Shown here one piece after another: positions 49,611-58,885 of a stretch of DNA of 64,000 nucleotides. The DNA is from Tectiglobus sp965247245. GTDB lineage: Bacteria; Pseudomonadota; Alphaproteobacteria; Rhizobiales; Hyphomicrobiaceae. Numbering within the stretch: the stretch's first letter is position 1; each line of letters begins with the position of its first letter. Location: NCBI GenBank assembly GCA_965247245.1, contig CBDFGV010000003.1, positions 3,224,001-3,288,000 of the forward strand, read 5' to 3'. The position numbers and the translations under genes were made by a program. The notes beneath the pieces were generated by a model. That model was not told where the DNA came from. It searched no databases and worked only from the letters and a program-made list of their open reading frames with translations.

Positions 49611-51461
49611 ATGATTACCAATGCAACGGAGGCCGGCGGACTAGGTCTCACCGGCATTCTTATTATAGCGGCCTTGATATTCGTCGCATTGATGACGATC
49701 GGCATGATTTTCGCGCGACTCTATCGTCGCTCTTCAAAAGAAGTGTCCTTCGTTCGAACAGGCTTTGGTGGCCAGCAAGTCATTATGAATGGTGGCGCGC
49801 TCGTCCTGCCGGTTCTACACGAAATGATCCCGGTCAACATGAACACGTTGCGCCTCGAAGTACGTCGCGCCCATGAGCAGGCCTTGATCACCAAGGATCG
49901 GATGCGTGTTGACGTGCAAGCCGAGTTTTATGTCCGGGTCCAGCCAACTATTGAGTCGATTGCCAATGCAGCGCAGACCCTTGGTCGTCGGACTATGACT
50001 CCGGATGCCTTGAAAGAGCTGATCGAAGGCAAGTTCGTTGATTCACTCCGCGCAGTAGCTGCCGAGATGGCAATGGAAGAACTTCACGAGCAGCGCGTCT
50101 CCTTTGTCCAGAAGGTGCAGGCCGCTGTCTCAGAAGACATCCTCAAGAATGGTCTAGAGCTCGAATCCGTCTCACTTACCGGGCTAGACCAAACGAACAA
50201 GGAGTATTTCAATCCGGACAACGCCTTTGACGCTGAAGGTCTGACCAAACTCACTCAGGAGATCGAGGAGCGTCGTAAGAAGCGCAACGATATCGAGCAG
50301 GAAACCGAGGTTCTCATTCAACGCAAGAACCTTGATGCCGAGCAACAACGACTGCTGATTTCGCGTGACCAGGAATATGCGCGCCTTGAGCAGCAGCGCG
50401 AAGTTGAAGTGCGCAAAGCCGACCAGGTTGCCCAGATTGCACGTGAACAGGCCCAGCGCGAGTACGAAGCAGAGCAGGCCAAAATTGAGGCTGGCCGACA
50501 AACCAAAGAAGCGAGCATTGAAGCTGACAAGGTTGTCGCCGAGCGCCAGATCGAGAAAGATCGATTGGTACGCGAGCAAGAGATTGCAAAAGAGCAGTCT
50601 GTTGAAGCGGCAGCGGTCGAGAAGGCCAAGCAAATTTCGCTCGCCGAACAAGGCCGTGATATCGCGGTTGCTGAGAAGTCCCGCGAGAAGTCTGAGGCGG
50701 ATGCTGCAGCCGACGCTGCACGCGCGATTGCTGTAAAGGCAGAAGAGGCCGTTGTTACGTCACGACACACTGAGGTTGCGGAACGTGAAAAGCAGATCGA
50801 ACTGATCGAAGCGCAAAAGGTTGCTGAACAACAAGCCATTGCAATCAAGGTTTCAGCCGAAACCGATAAGCTGGCTGCAATCGACAAAGCTGAGGCAGTG
50901 CGCATTGCTGCCGATGCAGAAGCTGAGAAGGAACGTATTGCAGCGGCTGCAGATGCTGATGCAGCCAAGGCTCATGCCGACGGTCAGCGTGCCGTCTATG
51001 AGGTTGAGGCGGAAGGCAAGCGCGCCGTCAACGAGGCGTCGAACATTCTGTCTCCAGAGCAGATCGCTATGCAGATCAAGCTTGAGCTGATCAAGGCGCT
51101 GCCTGAGATCATTGCTCAGTCAGTCAAGCCGATGCAATCGATCGATGGCATCAAGATCGTGCAGGTTGACGGCCTCAATGGTTCGGGAACTGCCAACGCT
51201 CATAACGGTGATGGCTCGAGCACAGCGGCAGGCGCAGGTGGCTCAGGCAACAGCCTCCCTGACCAGGCAGTCGCCGCAGCACTTCGCTATCGGACACAAG
51301 CGCCTTTGCTGGATAGCCTGCTGAACGAAGTCGGCCTCGACGGCAACAGCCTTGCGGGGCTCACTGGTGCCGCCACCGAAGCGCTTGCAAACGGTTCCTT
51401 AGCCAAAGGGGGTGACAAGAGCTCAGAAGGCACTGTGCAAAATGGCAGAATGGACGGATAA
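49611..51461 (+). CDS. yqiK: Flotillin family protein (YqiK)
   Basis: A 616-aa flotillin. An N-terminal transmembrane helix (LTGILIIAALIFVALMTIGMIFARLY) is followed by the SPFH domain (about 40-200; FVRTGFGGQQVIMNGGALVLPVLHEMIPVNMNTLRLEVRR). A very long Glu/Ala/Lys coiled coil at about 210-490 comes next, then a glycine-rich tail. Flotillins scaffold ordered membrane domains and influence signalling and secretion. AGGAG lies six bases before the ATG. It is the last gene of the operon that begins at 47706. The plausible end of the transcript is a weak hairpin near 51490-51520. Confidence 0.94.
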   Translation: MITNATEAGGLGLTGILIIAALIFVALMTIGMIFARLYRRSSKEVSFVRTGFGGQQVIMNGGALVLPVLHEMIPVNMNTLRLEVRRAHEQALITKDRMRVDVQAEFYVRVQPTIESIANAAQTLGRRTMTPDALKELIEGKFVDSLRAVAAEMAMEELHEQRVSFVQKVQAAVSEDILKNGLELESVSLTGLDQTNKEYFNPDNAFDAEGLTKLTQEIEERRKKRNDIEQETEVLIQRKNLDAEQQRLLISRDQEYARLEQQREVEVRKADQVAQIAREQAQREYEAEQAKIEAGRQTKEASIEADKVVAERQIEKDRLVREQEIAKEQSVEAAAVEKAKQISLAEQGRDIAVAEKSREKSEADAAADAARAIAVKAEEAVVTSRHTEVAEREKQIELIEAQKVAEQQAIAIKVSAETDKLAAIDKAEAVRIAADAEAEKERIAAAADADAAKAHADGQRAVYEVEAEGKRAVNEASNILSPEQIAMQIKLELIKALPEIIAQSVKPMQSIDGIKIVQVDGLNGSGTANAHNGDGSSTAAGAGGSGNSLPDQAVAAALRYRTQAPLLDSLLNEVGLDGNSLAGLTGAATEALANGSLAKGGDKSSEGTVQNGRMDG

Positions 51462-51588
51462 TGCGTCCGATGAATGAGTAAAAAGCGAGCGGCCGGTTTC
51501 TCGAGACATTCTTGAAATCGGCCGATTGCAACGATAAGCAGGGCATTGAAAACCTGCGCGAAGCGATTCTATCTCCCCATGGGTCCCC

Positions 51589-52749
51589 ATGACCGACTTT
51601 GATCTTAGTCAGGAATTCATTGCCCGGGTTGAGCTCCCAGGCACCTCGGCTGCCTTTCCAGACATACGGTATTCAAGTGAAAGCGATACCTCCGCCGGGC
51701 TCTATTCCCGCGCTGGATGGTTTCCGACAACAGTAGCTGCAGCGCCTAAGAACATCTACGTCCTCTTCGTTGGAACCGCCGAGGCCATCGAAAAACACAA
51801 GCCAGCCATTGCCGATGTCCGCGCTCGAGGTAATGACATCCTGGTCTTCGAGTTCGCCGGCCAGGGGGCAAGCGGTCGGTTTTTGCCGGATCCTCGCAAG
51901 GTGCACGCGATGCCGGATGGATTCGACATGTGGACCAACAGCCTCAGAGAGTTCCTACGCAGCGATCTCTTCCGTGCTGTCCGTCAACGCGGCTACGACC
52001 ACAACGCTGGCGTCGTCGCCTTGCCTTACTCCCTCGGCGGCCACATGTTCGCACGGCTCATGCAGGAAGCGCCGGCGTTCAGCCGCCGGTTCACACGCAT
52101 CGTCTACGTCAATCCGGTCGTTGCTATGAACTCTGCTGGCAGCATGATGATGCGCCTTGTCCAGCAAATGTCAGCTTGGCTGTCGGTTAGCAAGCCCGGC
52201 AAGTCCGAAGACTTTGTTCCAGGCCATGGCCGCTTTCATCCGGGTGACAGGCCGCTTGAGAAAAGTAGCATCGGCAGTGACCGCGAACGCCATGAGTGGA
52301 TTTGCAGGTTCTATCACGAGAACGAGCATCTCGCGATGTGGGGCATGACCTATGGTTGGTTCCACGAGGCCAATCGTTCACTGACCAAGATGTGGGACAT
52401 CATCATCGACGGCGAGGCCAAGAACCCATTCTTCGCGTTCTGGAGCAAGGCGCGGGACAAAGACATCCCCCGCAAGAACGAGACCCGGGTCCCGACACTC
52501 GTGATCTCATCTCACAACGACACCATCGTGATTGCTCATTACGTTCAGCGTTTCGCAAAATACATTGGCGCCGACATCTTGCACTTGCCTCGCGCAAAGC
52601 ATGAGCCATCTCAGGAACCACCCCCTATCCGGGAAAGCACCTTTGATGCCGTTGCTGCCTGGGTTGCCGATCCCGCAGATCCCCAATTGCCAGCAACATC
52701 TGACATTCGCCTGTCGAAAAATAAGCGTTCAAGCGTAGCTGGCCAGTAA
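51589..52749 (+). CDS. Alpha/beta hydrolase of unknown substrate
   Basis: A 386-aa cytoplasmic protein of the alpha/beta hydrolase superfamily. NIYVLFVGTAEAIEKHKPAIADVRARGNDILVFEFAGQGASGR gives the early strands. The nucleophile is expected in LPYSLGGHMFARL (Ser). VPTLVISSHNDTIVIAHYVQRFAKY supplies the acid region, and a His may lie in LPRAKHEPSQEPP. The pattern resembles lysophospholipase/serine aminopeptidase (Hydrolase_4) enzymes. The C-terminal 30 residues are disordered. No adjacent gene clarifies the role. Confidence 0.8.
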   Translation: MTDFDLSQEFIARVELPGTSAAFPDIRYSSESDTSAGLYSRAGWFPTTVAAAPKNIYVLFVGTAEAIEKHKPAIADVRARGNDILVFEFAGQGASGRFLPDPRKVHAMPDGFDMWTNSLREFLRSDLFRAVRQRGYDHNAGVVALPYSLGGHMFARLMQEAPAFSRRFTRIVYVNPVVAMNSAGSMMMRLVQQMSAWLSVSKPGKSEDFVPGHGRFHPGDRPLEKSSIGSDRERHEWICRFYHENEHLAMWGMTYGWFHEANRSLTKMWDIIIDGEAKNPFFAFWSKARDKDIPRKNETRVPTLVISSHNDTIVIAHYVQRFAKYIGADILHLPRAKHEPSQEPPPIRESTFDAVAAWVADPADPQLPATSDIRLSKNKRSSVAGQ

Positions 52750-52846
52750 CATCAAAATTCCGCCCCGCTTCAAAGGCAACAAGACTTATCGATCACCCTA
52801 TGCCAATCCGACGGCCCACACGTAGACATCAGAAGCGCAAAAATTG

Positions 52847-54379
52847 ATGAGCATTCGCTCAATCCAAAAAATATTGATCTTGGTGTTCGTGGTTGCAGGG
52901 CACGCCTATGCAGGTCCATCACCGCTACACGCAAATGACAAACAAAGATATCCGTGGCAGGTTGAGCTTGAGGATTGGAATGCCGTTAAGCGCAGTCGTG
53001 ATCCAGCGCTGCTCCGTGCATACCTCCAGCGATATCCAAGCGGCACATTTGCAGCGCTTGCCAAGGCACTGTTGCAACGGCTGGAACCTAACGCTCCTGA
53101 GCCCGATACCCCCAGGATTGAACCACCCGCACCATCACTCGCTGAAAGACCCGCCACCATGACCAAGGCAGATGATGGACGAAAGTGGATCACCGGCGCC
53201 GAACGTCTTAGGCAGAATGATTTCAAGGAGCTTAGAGGCGGACGGGTTGGGTTGATCACCAACCATACCGGCTTGTTGCGTGAGGGCCCGGGTGGCAACA
53301 GCAGACATTTGGTTGATGTCCTTCATGCAGCACAAGGTGTTCGGCTGACAGCCATCTTCGTCCCTGAACATGGCTTCCGAGGTACGGTCGAAGCTGGAAA
53401 GTCAGTCCGCAACCAGATCGATGACAGGACAGGACTGCCAATTCGCAGCCTTTACGGAAAGACCCGCAAGCCGTCACGGAAAATGCTCGCGGATATCGAC
53501 CTGCTCGTCTTTGACATTCAAGACATCGGTGTCCGGTTTTACACCTACATTTCAACCATGGGGCTGGCGATGCAGGCCGCGGCGGAAGCCGGCATCCCGT
53601 TCCACGTGCTCGATCGGCCGAACCCACTTGGTGGAGATTATGTTTCGGGTTTCATGCTGGACCCAAGCGAGCGTTCATTTGTTGGACAGTTCGAAATCCC
53701 AATTGCCCACGGCATGACAATCGGGGAACTCGCCCTCATGATAAAGGGCGAGCAACTGTTGCCAAGGCTGGCAAACCTCCAACTCAGCGTTGGACAAATG
53801 CAGGGCTGGCGTCGATCCATGCGATGGCAACCGGACGAGCCCTGGCTTCCAACCAGCCCGAACATTAACTCATTTGACGCCGCACTCCTCTACCCTGGAA
53901 CCGGATTGTTCGAAGCAACGGCTATCAATGAAGGGCGCGGCACCCAGATACCTTTCACCGTTGTTGGCGCAGAATGGATTTCCAGCCGAACAGTGGTATC
54001 CCGACTAAACAAACTCGAACTACCTGGTGTCGAATTCCAAGTGACCCGGTATGTCCCAAAGTCCATCAAGAGCATGGCGGCACGTCCTCGCCTTATGGGA
54101 CGCACACTCAACGGTGTGAAGATTCTGATCACCGATCATGACCGTGTCGAGCCGGTGGAACTGGGCGTAACGCTATTGAGCGAGCTGCGCCGAGAAGCGC
54201 GTCGCCGCGGCGGCAAGAGATTGTTTTCGAAGCCAAGATGGCTTGGAAGAATGGCCGGAACACAGCGCCTTTATCAGCAATTGCGGCAAGGCAAGAGCGG
54301 ACAGCAGATCATTGCTTCATGGCAAGATGAAGTGGCTGCCTTCAAGCAGCGCCGTGCGAAGTATCTGCTCTATCGTTAG
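52847..54379 (+). CDS. Exported DUF1343 (NamZ-type) exo-N-acetylmuramidase
   Basis: A 510-aa protein. Residues 1-25 are a signal peptide (ILILVFVVAGHAYAGPS). A helical segment at about 40-85 (RDPALLRAYLQRYPSGTFAALAKALLQRLE) follows; it is a short repeat common in exported bacterial proteins. The DUF1343 core is about 125-510: GRVGLITNHTGLLREGPGG, FVPEHGFRGTVEAG, VFDIQDIGVRFYTYISTMGLAMQAAAEAGIPFHVLDRPNPLGG. NamZ removes terminal MurNAc from cell-wall fragments in peptidoglycan recycling, so a periplasmic recycling role is likely. I take the ATG at 52847. No other peptidoglycan-recycling gene is adjacent. Confidence 0.88.
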   Translation: MSIRSIQKILILVFVVAGHAYAGPSPLHANDKQRYPWQVELEDWNAVKRSRDPALLRAYLQRYPSGTFAALAKALLQRLEPNAPEPDTPRIEPPAPSLAERPATMTKADDGRKWITGAERLRQNDFKELRGGRVGLITNHTGLLREGPGGNSRHLVDVLHAAQGVRLTAIFVPEHGFRGTVEAGKSVRNQIDDRTGLPIRSLYGKTRKPSRKMLADIDLLVFDIQDIGVRFYTYISTMGLAMQAAAEAGIPFHVLDRPNPLGGDYVSGFMLDPSERSFVGQFEIPIAHGMTIGELALMIKGEQLLPRLANLQLSVGQMQGWRRSMRWQPDEPWLPTSPNINSFDAALLYPGTGLFEATAINEGRGTQIPFTVVGAEWISSRTVVSRLNKLELPGVEFQVTRYVPKSIKSMAARPRLMGRTLNGVKILITDHDRVEPVELGVTLLSELRREARRRGGKRLFSKPRWLGRMAGTQRLYQQLRQGKSGQQIIASWQDEVAAFKQRRAKYLLYR

Positions 54380-54434
54380 TATCGATGAAGGCTTTTCCGC
54401 TGCGTCTGGTCTACGCGAGCCGACCGTTGCCTGC

Positions 54435-55175
54435 CTATTCCACCATTGCCACCTCAACCAATCGCTCCAGGTGGCTGACATCTCGCACAACGAGCGAGCC
54501 ACCGGTCCGTTCAATCACCCCATTCCTCGCGAGTTGATTGAGCTCGCGCGCGACCGCTTCACGATGCGTGCTAATGCGACGCGCAATCTGTACGTGGGTC
54601 GGAGGATTAACGACAACCACCGTGTTCTCAACCCCACCTTGACTACGGACAAGACGCAGCAGCTCCGCATGCACTCTTTGTTTAACCGTGGGCGTGCTGA
54701 ATTCGAACACCCTGGCTGTCAAGCGACTCAACTGCCCCTCAAGGTGTTGAATGAACTCTCTGTTGAGAACCAGATTACTCTCAACAAGCTCCAGGAACTT
54801 GGCACTTGGCAATTTGGCAACGACACTGTCTTGAGCTGCCTCCACCCTCGCCGTGCGACCAAGCCGGCCCAACGCTTCATGTTCGCCGAAGCAATCTCCT
54901 GGTCTCAGTTCTCGCAATTCAACCGCCCGCCCACCGGCTGAGTAGACAACAACATGCGCCCGCCCTTCGGTCAGAAAACAAGCGCTGTCCTCTTCATCCA
55001 GAAAGTTCACGATTGCCGTCCCAGCAGAATAAGATGACCAGCTACAATCCCTTTCAACGACCGCAAGCGCCTCTGGTTCGAGAGACTTAAACAAGTCAAT
55101 CAGACGCAACGAATGAGAACGGGTTTGCGCCACTCTTCCTCTGCCGAATGAGCTGATAATATTTGCACCGCGCAC
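54435..55175 (-). CDS. Crp/Fnr family transcriptional regulator
   Basis: A 246-aa regulator. An N-terminal cNMP-binding beta-roll covers about 30-140 (GTAIVNFLDEEDSACFLTEGRAHVVVYSAGGRAVELRELRPGDCFGEHEALGRLGRTARVEA). A long dimer helix follows, and then a winged helix with ARRISTHREAVARELNQLARNGVIERTGGSLVVRD. The residues that bind cAMP phosphate (RTS pattern) are replaced by RTA, and no Fnr cysteine cluster is present, so the ligand is unknown. The only frame start is a GTG, so the exact N-terminus is unsure. Targets may include the neighbouring muramidase or the emr genes. Confidence 0.88.
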   Translation of the reverse strand: MRGANIISSFGRGRVAQTRSHSLRLIDLFKSLEPEALAVVERDCSWSSYSAGTAIVNFLDEEDSACFLTEGRAHVVVYSAGGRAVELRELRPGDCFGEHEALGRLGRTARVEAAQDSVVAKLPSAKFLELVESNLVLNREFIQHLEGQLSRLTARVFEFSTPTVKQRVHAELLRLVRSQGGVENTVVVVNPPTHVQIARRISTHREAVARELNQLARNGVIERTGGSLVVRDVSHLERLVEVAMVE

Positions 55176-55497
55176 TGCTCACAGCACTGCAAGAGTTGTG
55201 GTGCTCATTGCGATCAATCTTAGCATTAAACAGCATACATATCAAATTAATCCGCACAGAAACAATTCTGCACTGACACTTAGCATTTGTCCGCGCTAGT
55301 TTAACCAGCGGGCCTACTCAAGCGGAAAGCAGTGCGAAGTATCCGAATCTCATAAGCGGGAAACAGAACACGACGATAGGAAGCACGAGCGCGCGAGTTC
55401 ACGCGTCTTCTGCAAGTTTTCTAAAATTGGAAAAAATCAATTCACTGAAGCCTTGTCGCCCTCATGGGGGCGACAAGCTTAGTTGTGCGAGGACCGG
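55176..55497. other. Gene-free region between the Crp-type regulator and emrA
   Basis: About 320 bp. It holds the promoter of the regulator on the right of that gene and the emrA terminator at 55452-55477. An AT-rich core (near 55220-55250) is the likely regulator promoter. No coding signal or tRNA is seen. Confidence 0.5.
55452..55477 (-). terminator. Terminator-like hairpin after emrA
   Basis: CTTGTCGCC and GGCGACAAG form a perfect 9-bp stem around an 8-base loop, 20 bp beyond the emrA stop on the minus strand. A T run follows about 15 bases later, so the signal is good in structure but loose in spacing. Confidence 0.6.
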
Positions 55498-56571
55498 CTA
55501 CTGTGCCGTCGTCGCGTCAGCTTTAGCAGTTGAGAAGGCGCTGAATATTCCGAGCAGATGACTAAGCTTACGCTCGCGCTGCGTATCAACACTCACGGTA
55601 GCTGTCATTCCAGCTCGCAGTGGCAGCTCCCCAGAGCGTGGCTTAAGGTAGATCTTGACTGGCAAACGCTGAACGACTTTGACCCAATTACCCGATGCAT
55701 TCTGCGGTGGAAGCAATGCAAACTCTGCACCTGTCGCCGGACTGATGCTGGCAACTTCACCTTCCCATTCCACACCAGGGTAGATGTCGAGCACGACTTT
55801 GGCCTTCATCAGACGGCGAACGTGTGTCAGTTCCGTCTCCTTGAAGTTCGCTTCGACCCAAGGCCGCGAGTCGACCACCAGTGCAAACAATGGCTTGTCT
55901 GGCTCGACAAACTCACCAGGCTGCAGTTTCAGGTTCACGGCGGTTCCGCCAACTGGCGCCACGATCGTCGTTCGACGGAGATCAAGCTCTGCCTGTTTAA
56001 CGGCGGCTATCTTCTCACGCACCTCAGGATGTTCATCAATTTCGGCATTTGTATCACCGCCCAGCTGCGCGAGCATGCGACCGACCTTGCTCTTCATCAC
56101 CGAAACGCGGTTGCGTGCCTGAAGCACACTGTCTTCTGTTTCCTCTAGCCGGGACGATGAGACGATCTTTCGCGCAGCAAGCTTTTTGTTTCTTTCAAGC
56201 TGGGCTTCCTGATACTGAATGCGGCCTTCAGCTTCCTTTAACTCGCTCTGTGCCTCGCGCCAGCTAGCGATCAGTGTCGCGACTCTGTGCCGTGTAATAT
56301 CAACATCTGCTTTTGCTTTGGCCAGGGCGATCTGAAATGGCTCATCATCGAGGATGACCAGAACCTCGCCCTTTTGAACGCGCGTATGATCATCAATCAC
56401 GACCCGCTTAACACGTCCGGTCACCTCGGCAGAAACACGTGCAATGTCGGCTTTCACATAGGCATTCTCGGTCGTGATATAGCGCCCACCCCAAAGCCAG
56501 AACATGATTGCGCCAACAACCGCCAGACACGGCACAACGATTAGCAGCACAGGTCGTACGAAACTATTCAT
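55498..56571 (-). CDS. emrA: HlyD/EmrA family efflux adaptor
   Basis: A 357-aa membrane fusion protein for a tripartite MFS efflux pump. It has an N-terminal transmembrane helix (LIVVPCLAVVGAIMFWLWGG) and a lipoyl-like half (AYVKADIARVSAEVTGRVKRVVIDDHTRVQKGEVLVILD). A coiled-coil hairpin covers about 85-185, followed by the beta-barrel (IVAPVGGTAVNLKLQPGEFV) and the family-typical GNWVKVVQRLPVKIYL. It lies 6 bp after the MarR gene on the same strand, so both are one transcript. The matching EmrB-like transporter is the divergent gene at 57314. An outer-membrane factor is not encoded here. Confidence 0.92.
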   Translation of the reverse strand: MNSFVRPVLLIVVPCLAVVGAIMFWLWGGRYITTENAYVKADIARVSAEVTGRVKRVVIDDHTRVQKGEVLVILDDEPFQIALAKAKADVDITRHRVATLIASWREAQSELKEAEGRIQYQEAQLERNKKLAARKIVSSSRLEETEDSVLQARNRVSVMKSKVGRMLAQLGGDTNAEIDEHPEVREKIAAVKQAELDLRRTTIVAPVGGTAVNLKLQPGEFVEPDKPLFALVVDSRPWVEANFKETELTHVRRLMKAKVVLDIYPGVEWEGEVASISPATGAEFALLPPQNASGNWVKVVQRLPVKIYLKPRSGELPLRAGMTATVSVDTQRERKLSHLLGIFSAFSTAKADATTAQ

Positions 56572-56577
56572 CAGACT

Positions 56578-57090
56578 CTACCTCGAGTTCGCCAGCTCAA
56601 GAGCAGGCGCCTTTTCCGGTAAGCTCTCTTGGACATCGTCCAGAGCTGGATCATCTTCTGCGAGTTGCAGCAGCTGCTGCTTCACGCGTCTCATTAGTTT
56701 TGAAAGCGTTCGGCGCTCCGTCGTGCTCAAATCCTGGAGTGCCGCATCTACTGTCCCCTCAGCGATAGGCCAGATCAGCGCATGTAGTCGCTCGGCTTCC
56801 TTGGTCAGATGCATGCGATTGATTCGGCGATCATTGGGGTCTGCTCGTCGCTCCAACCAGCCTTTCGCTTCCATCCGGTCTATCAATCGACCGGCGGTCG
56901 CCTTTTCGATCTCAAGAAGGTCCGAGATCTCCGTCTGGCTCAGTCCCGGATGGCGATGGACCCGTGCAATAACAACCCACTGCGCACGCGTCAGACCAAG
57001 AGTTCGGACCCGTCTTTCAAAGACGGTCCGAAGCAGTCTTGCGACATCGGTCATCGTGTAACCGATATAATGTTCGTCATCAGGTGACAT
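56578..57090 (-). CDS. MarR family transcriptional regulator
   Basis: A 170-aa winged-helix regulator. The sequence DVARLLRTVFERRVRTLGLTRAQWVVIARVHRHPGLSQTEISDLLEIEKATAGRLIDRMEAKGWLERRADPNDRRINRMHLT contains the recognition helix and the wing with the DxRxN motif that contacts DNA. MarR proteins usually repress their own operon and an adjacent efflux pump until a small lipophilic or phenolic ligand binds. It is the first gene of the minus-strand marR-emrA unit and divergent from emrB. A palindromic site lies in the shared upstream region. Substrates of the pump are unknown. Confidence 0.92.
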   Translation of the reverse strand: MSPDDEHYIGYTMTDVARLLRTVFERRVRTLGLTRAQWVVIARVHRHPGLSQTEISDLLEIEKATAGRLIDRMEAKGWLERRADPNDRRINRMHLTKEAERLHALIWPIAEGTVDAALQDLSTTERRTLSKLMRRVKQQLLQLAEDDPALDDVQESLPEKAPALELANSR

Positions 57091-57179
57091 CGAGACCTGC
57101 GTGATTGAAGGTATTCCTTGGTGACCTTTAAGCCGGTCACGAACGGCTATCTGTACACCAATCTACACTACAGCGTGAG

Positions 57180-57199
57180 ATAGTAACCTATATTACTAT
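57180..57199. promoter_or_regulatory. Palindromic operator between marR-emrA and emrB
   Basis: ATAGTAA-N6-TTACTAT is a perfect 7-bp inverted repeat in a 20-bp, AT-rich site. It lies 90 bp upstream of the MarR start and 115 bp upstream of emrB. Size, symmetry and position are those of a MarR-family operator, and one site could control both directions. Confidence 0.7.
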
Positions 57200-57313
57200 A
57201 TCCTACGTTAAGGTCGTCAAGGTTAAAATTTTTGTGAGCTTTGTAGATTTCCGGACGCAAAGTGCCGCACTCATTCCTGGAGCCTTTGATTCTGGTTTAA
57301 GAACGCTCGGCAA

Positions 57314-58885
57314 TTGAAATGCGAGCAGCCAGTGGCCCAGCAAAACGCCTCTCCGAGTGCGACGTCCGACGACGATGCTGTCTATGATTTGTCACCGACG
57401 AGGCGCTTGCTGGTGCTGCTGGTCGTCATGAGCGCGACCACGGCGTATTCTTCATCAGTCCTCGTCTCCTCAGCATTGCTTCCCAAATTACAGGGCGCCT
57501 TCGGCGCTACACAGGATGAAGTCTCCTGGACCATGACGTTCAACATCGTGGCGACCGCTGTCGTTACGCCGATGAGCGGCTGGCTCGCCGAACGCTTCGG
57601 GCGACGCTCCACCATGGTCTGGTGTGCGTTTATCTTCGCGGCATCAACATTCTTCTGCGGTGCCTCAACATCCCTTAACGAGCTGATCTTCTGGCGCATC
57701 GTGCAGGGTGCCGCCGGTGCCCCGCTCGTACCGCTCAGCCAGGCCATTCTTCTGGATTCCTATCCCAGGCGTCAGCACAACTTTGTCATCGCGATCTTCG
57801 GCATGGCAAACATGATCGGACCGTCCGTCGGCCCGACGTTGGCTGGTGAAGTCTCTGAAGCCTTTGGGTGGCGGTGGGGCTTCTGGATGATGGTGCCGAT
57901 TGCAGTCATTGCATTTATTGGTTGCCGTCTCGTCATCCCTCGCCGCGGTGAACGCGGTCAGGCCAAACTCGATTGGAGCGGGTTCCTAACTCTCTCGATC
58001 GCCATAGCCTGCATCCAGCTTATGTTCTCCCGCGGCCAGCGTCTGGACTGGTTTGAAAGTACCGAGATCGTAGCAGCAGCCTTCCTGGCGGGCGTCGCTT
58101 TCTACATGTTCCTTGCTCACAGTCTGACGGCAAAGAACCCGTTCATCAGATTGTCCTTGTTTAAGGATCGCAACTACTCGCTCGGCATGCTGCTCGTCTT
58201 TATGTTCGGGATGCTCAACTTTGCACCTGTCGTCCTGCTCCCACCACTGCTGCAGAACCATGCCGGATATCCTGACACTGCCATTGGCATATTCATCGGC
58301 TGGCGCGGCTTCGGCACTTTGATCGGCTTCTTCGTCGCCCTATTGACGGCTAGGGTGGACCCGCGCGCCATGATGATGGTTGGCTTCTTTCTGCAAGCCT
58401 ACGGTGGCTATCAGATGATGCAGTTCGACCTGAACATCGGAGAAACTCAATTGGCCCTTTGGTCAATGGTCCAGGGCGCAGGGATCGGTGTGACCTGGGT
58501 GCCAATGACGATCGTGACCTTCTACACATTGCGCCCCGAACTCCGCGACGAAGCGATGTCGATGTACCATCTGTTGCGCAACTTCGGTTCCAGCCTCTTC
58601 ATATCTATCGCCGTCGCGGAAATCGTCAGAACAACCGGCAGCAATTATGCCCGCATGACCGAGGCAGTCTCCCCATTCAACAAGCTCTGGACCCTGCCAT
58701 CATCATCGGGTTCCTGGTCAATCGAGTCTGTTGAAGGCATGGCCCGTTTCGCCAGGGAAATCACGCGACAGGCGATCTTGATCGGTTATGTCAACGCCTT
58801 CTGGATGTTCGCATTGATTGGCTTCGCTGCGATTCCGATCTGCCTACTGGCGCGCCTGCCAAAGCAGAAAGTTAGCAAAGGCTGA
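57314..58885 (+). CDS. emrB: DHA2-family MFS multidrug transporter (EmrB-like)
   Basis: A 523-aa permease with about 14 transmembrane segments, the mark of the DHA2 family. Motif A is GWLAERFGRRSTM, and the antiporter motif C is in IFGMANMIGPSVGPTLAGEVSEAFGWRWGFWMMVPIAVIAF. It exports drugs or toxins in exchange for protons together with the adaptor EmrA. Unlike the usual emrAB order, the two genes are divergent here. The start is uncertain: a TTG at 57314 or a GTG at 57332, neither with a clear Shine-Dalgarno sequence. The stop codon abuts the end of the converging GMC oxidoreductase gene. Confidence 0.9.
   Translation: MKCEQPVAQQNASPSATSDDDAVYDLSPTRRLLVLLVVMSATTAYSSSVLVSSALLPKLQGAFGATQDEVSWTMTFNIVATAVVTPMSGWLAERFGRRSTMVWCAFIFAASTFFCGASTSLNELIFWRIVQGAAGAPLVPLSQAILLDSYPRRQHNFVIAIFGMANMIGPSVGPTLAGEVSEAFGWRWGFWMMVPIAVIAFIGCRLVIPRRGERGQAKLDWSGFLTLSIAIACIQLMFSRGQRLDWFESTEIVAAAFLAGVAFYMFLAHSLTAKNPFIRLSLFKDRNYSLGMLLVFMFGMLNFAPVVLLPPLLQNHAGYPDTAIGIFIGWRGFGTLIGFFVALLTARVDPRAMMMVGFFLQAYGGYQMMQFDLNIGETQLALWSMVQGAGIGVTWVPMTIVTFYTLRPELRDEAMSMYHLLRNFGSSLFISIAVAEIVRTTGSNYARMTEAVSPFNKLWTLPSSSGSWSIESVEGMARFAREITRQAILIGYVNAFWMFALIGFAAIPICLLARLPKQKVSKG

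Noticed and set aside
50318..50968. A 216-codon minus-strand frame opposite the flotillin gene
   Set aside because: It is an Ala/Ser-rich shadow of the Glu/Ala/Lys coiled coil, overlaps it fully and lacks a ribosome-binding site.
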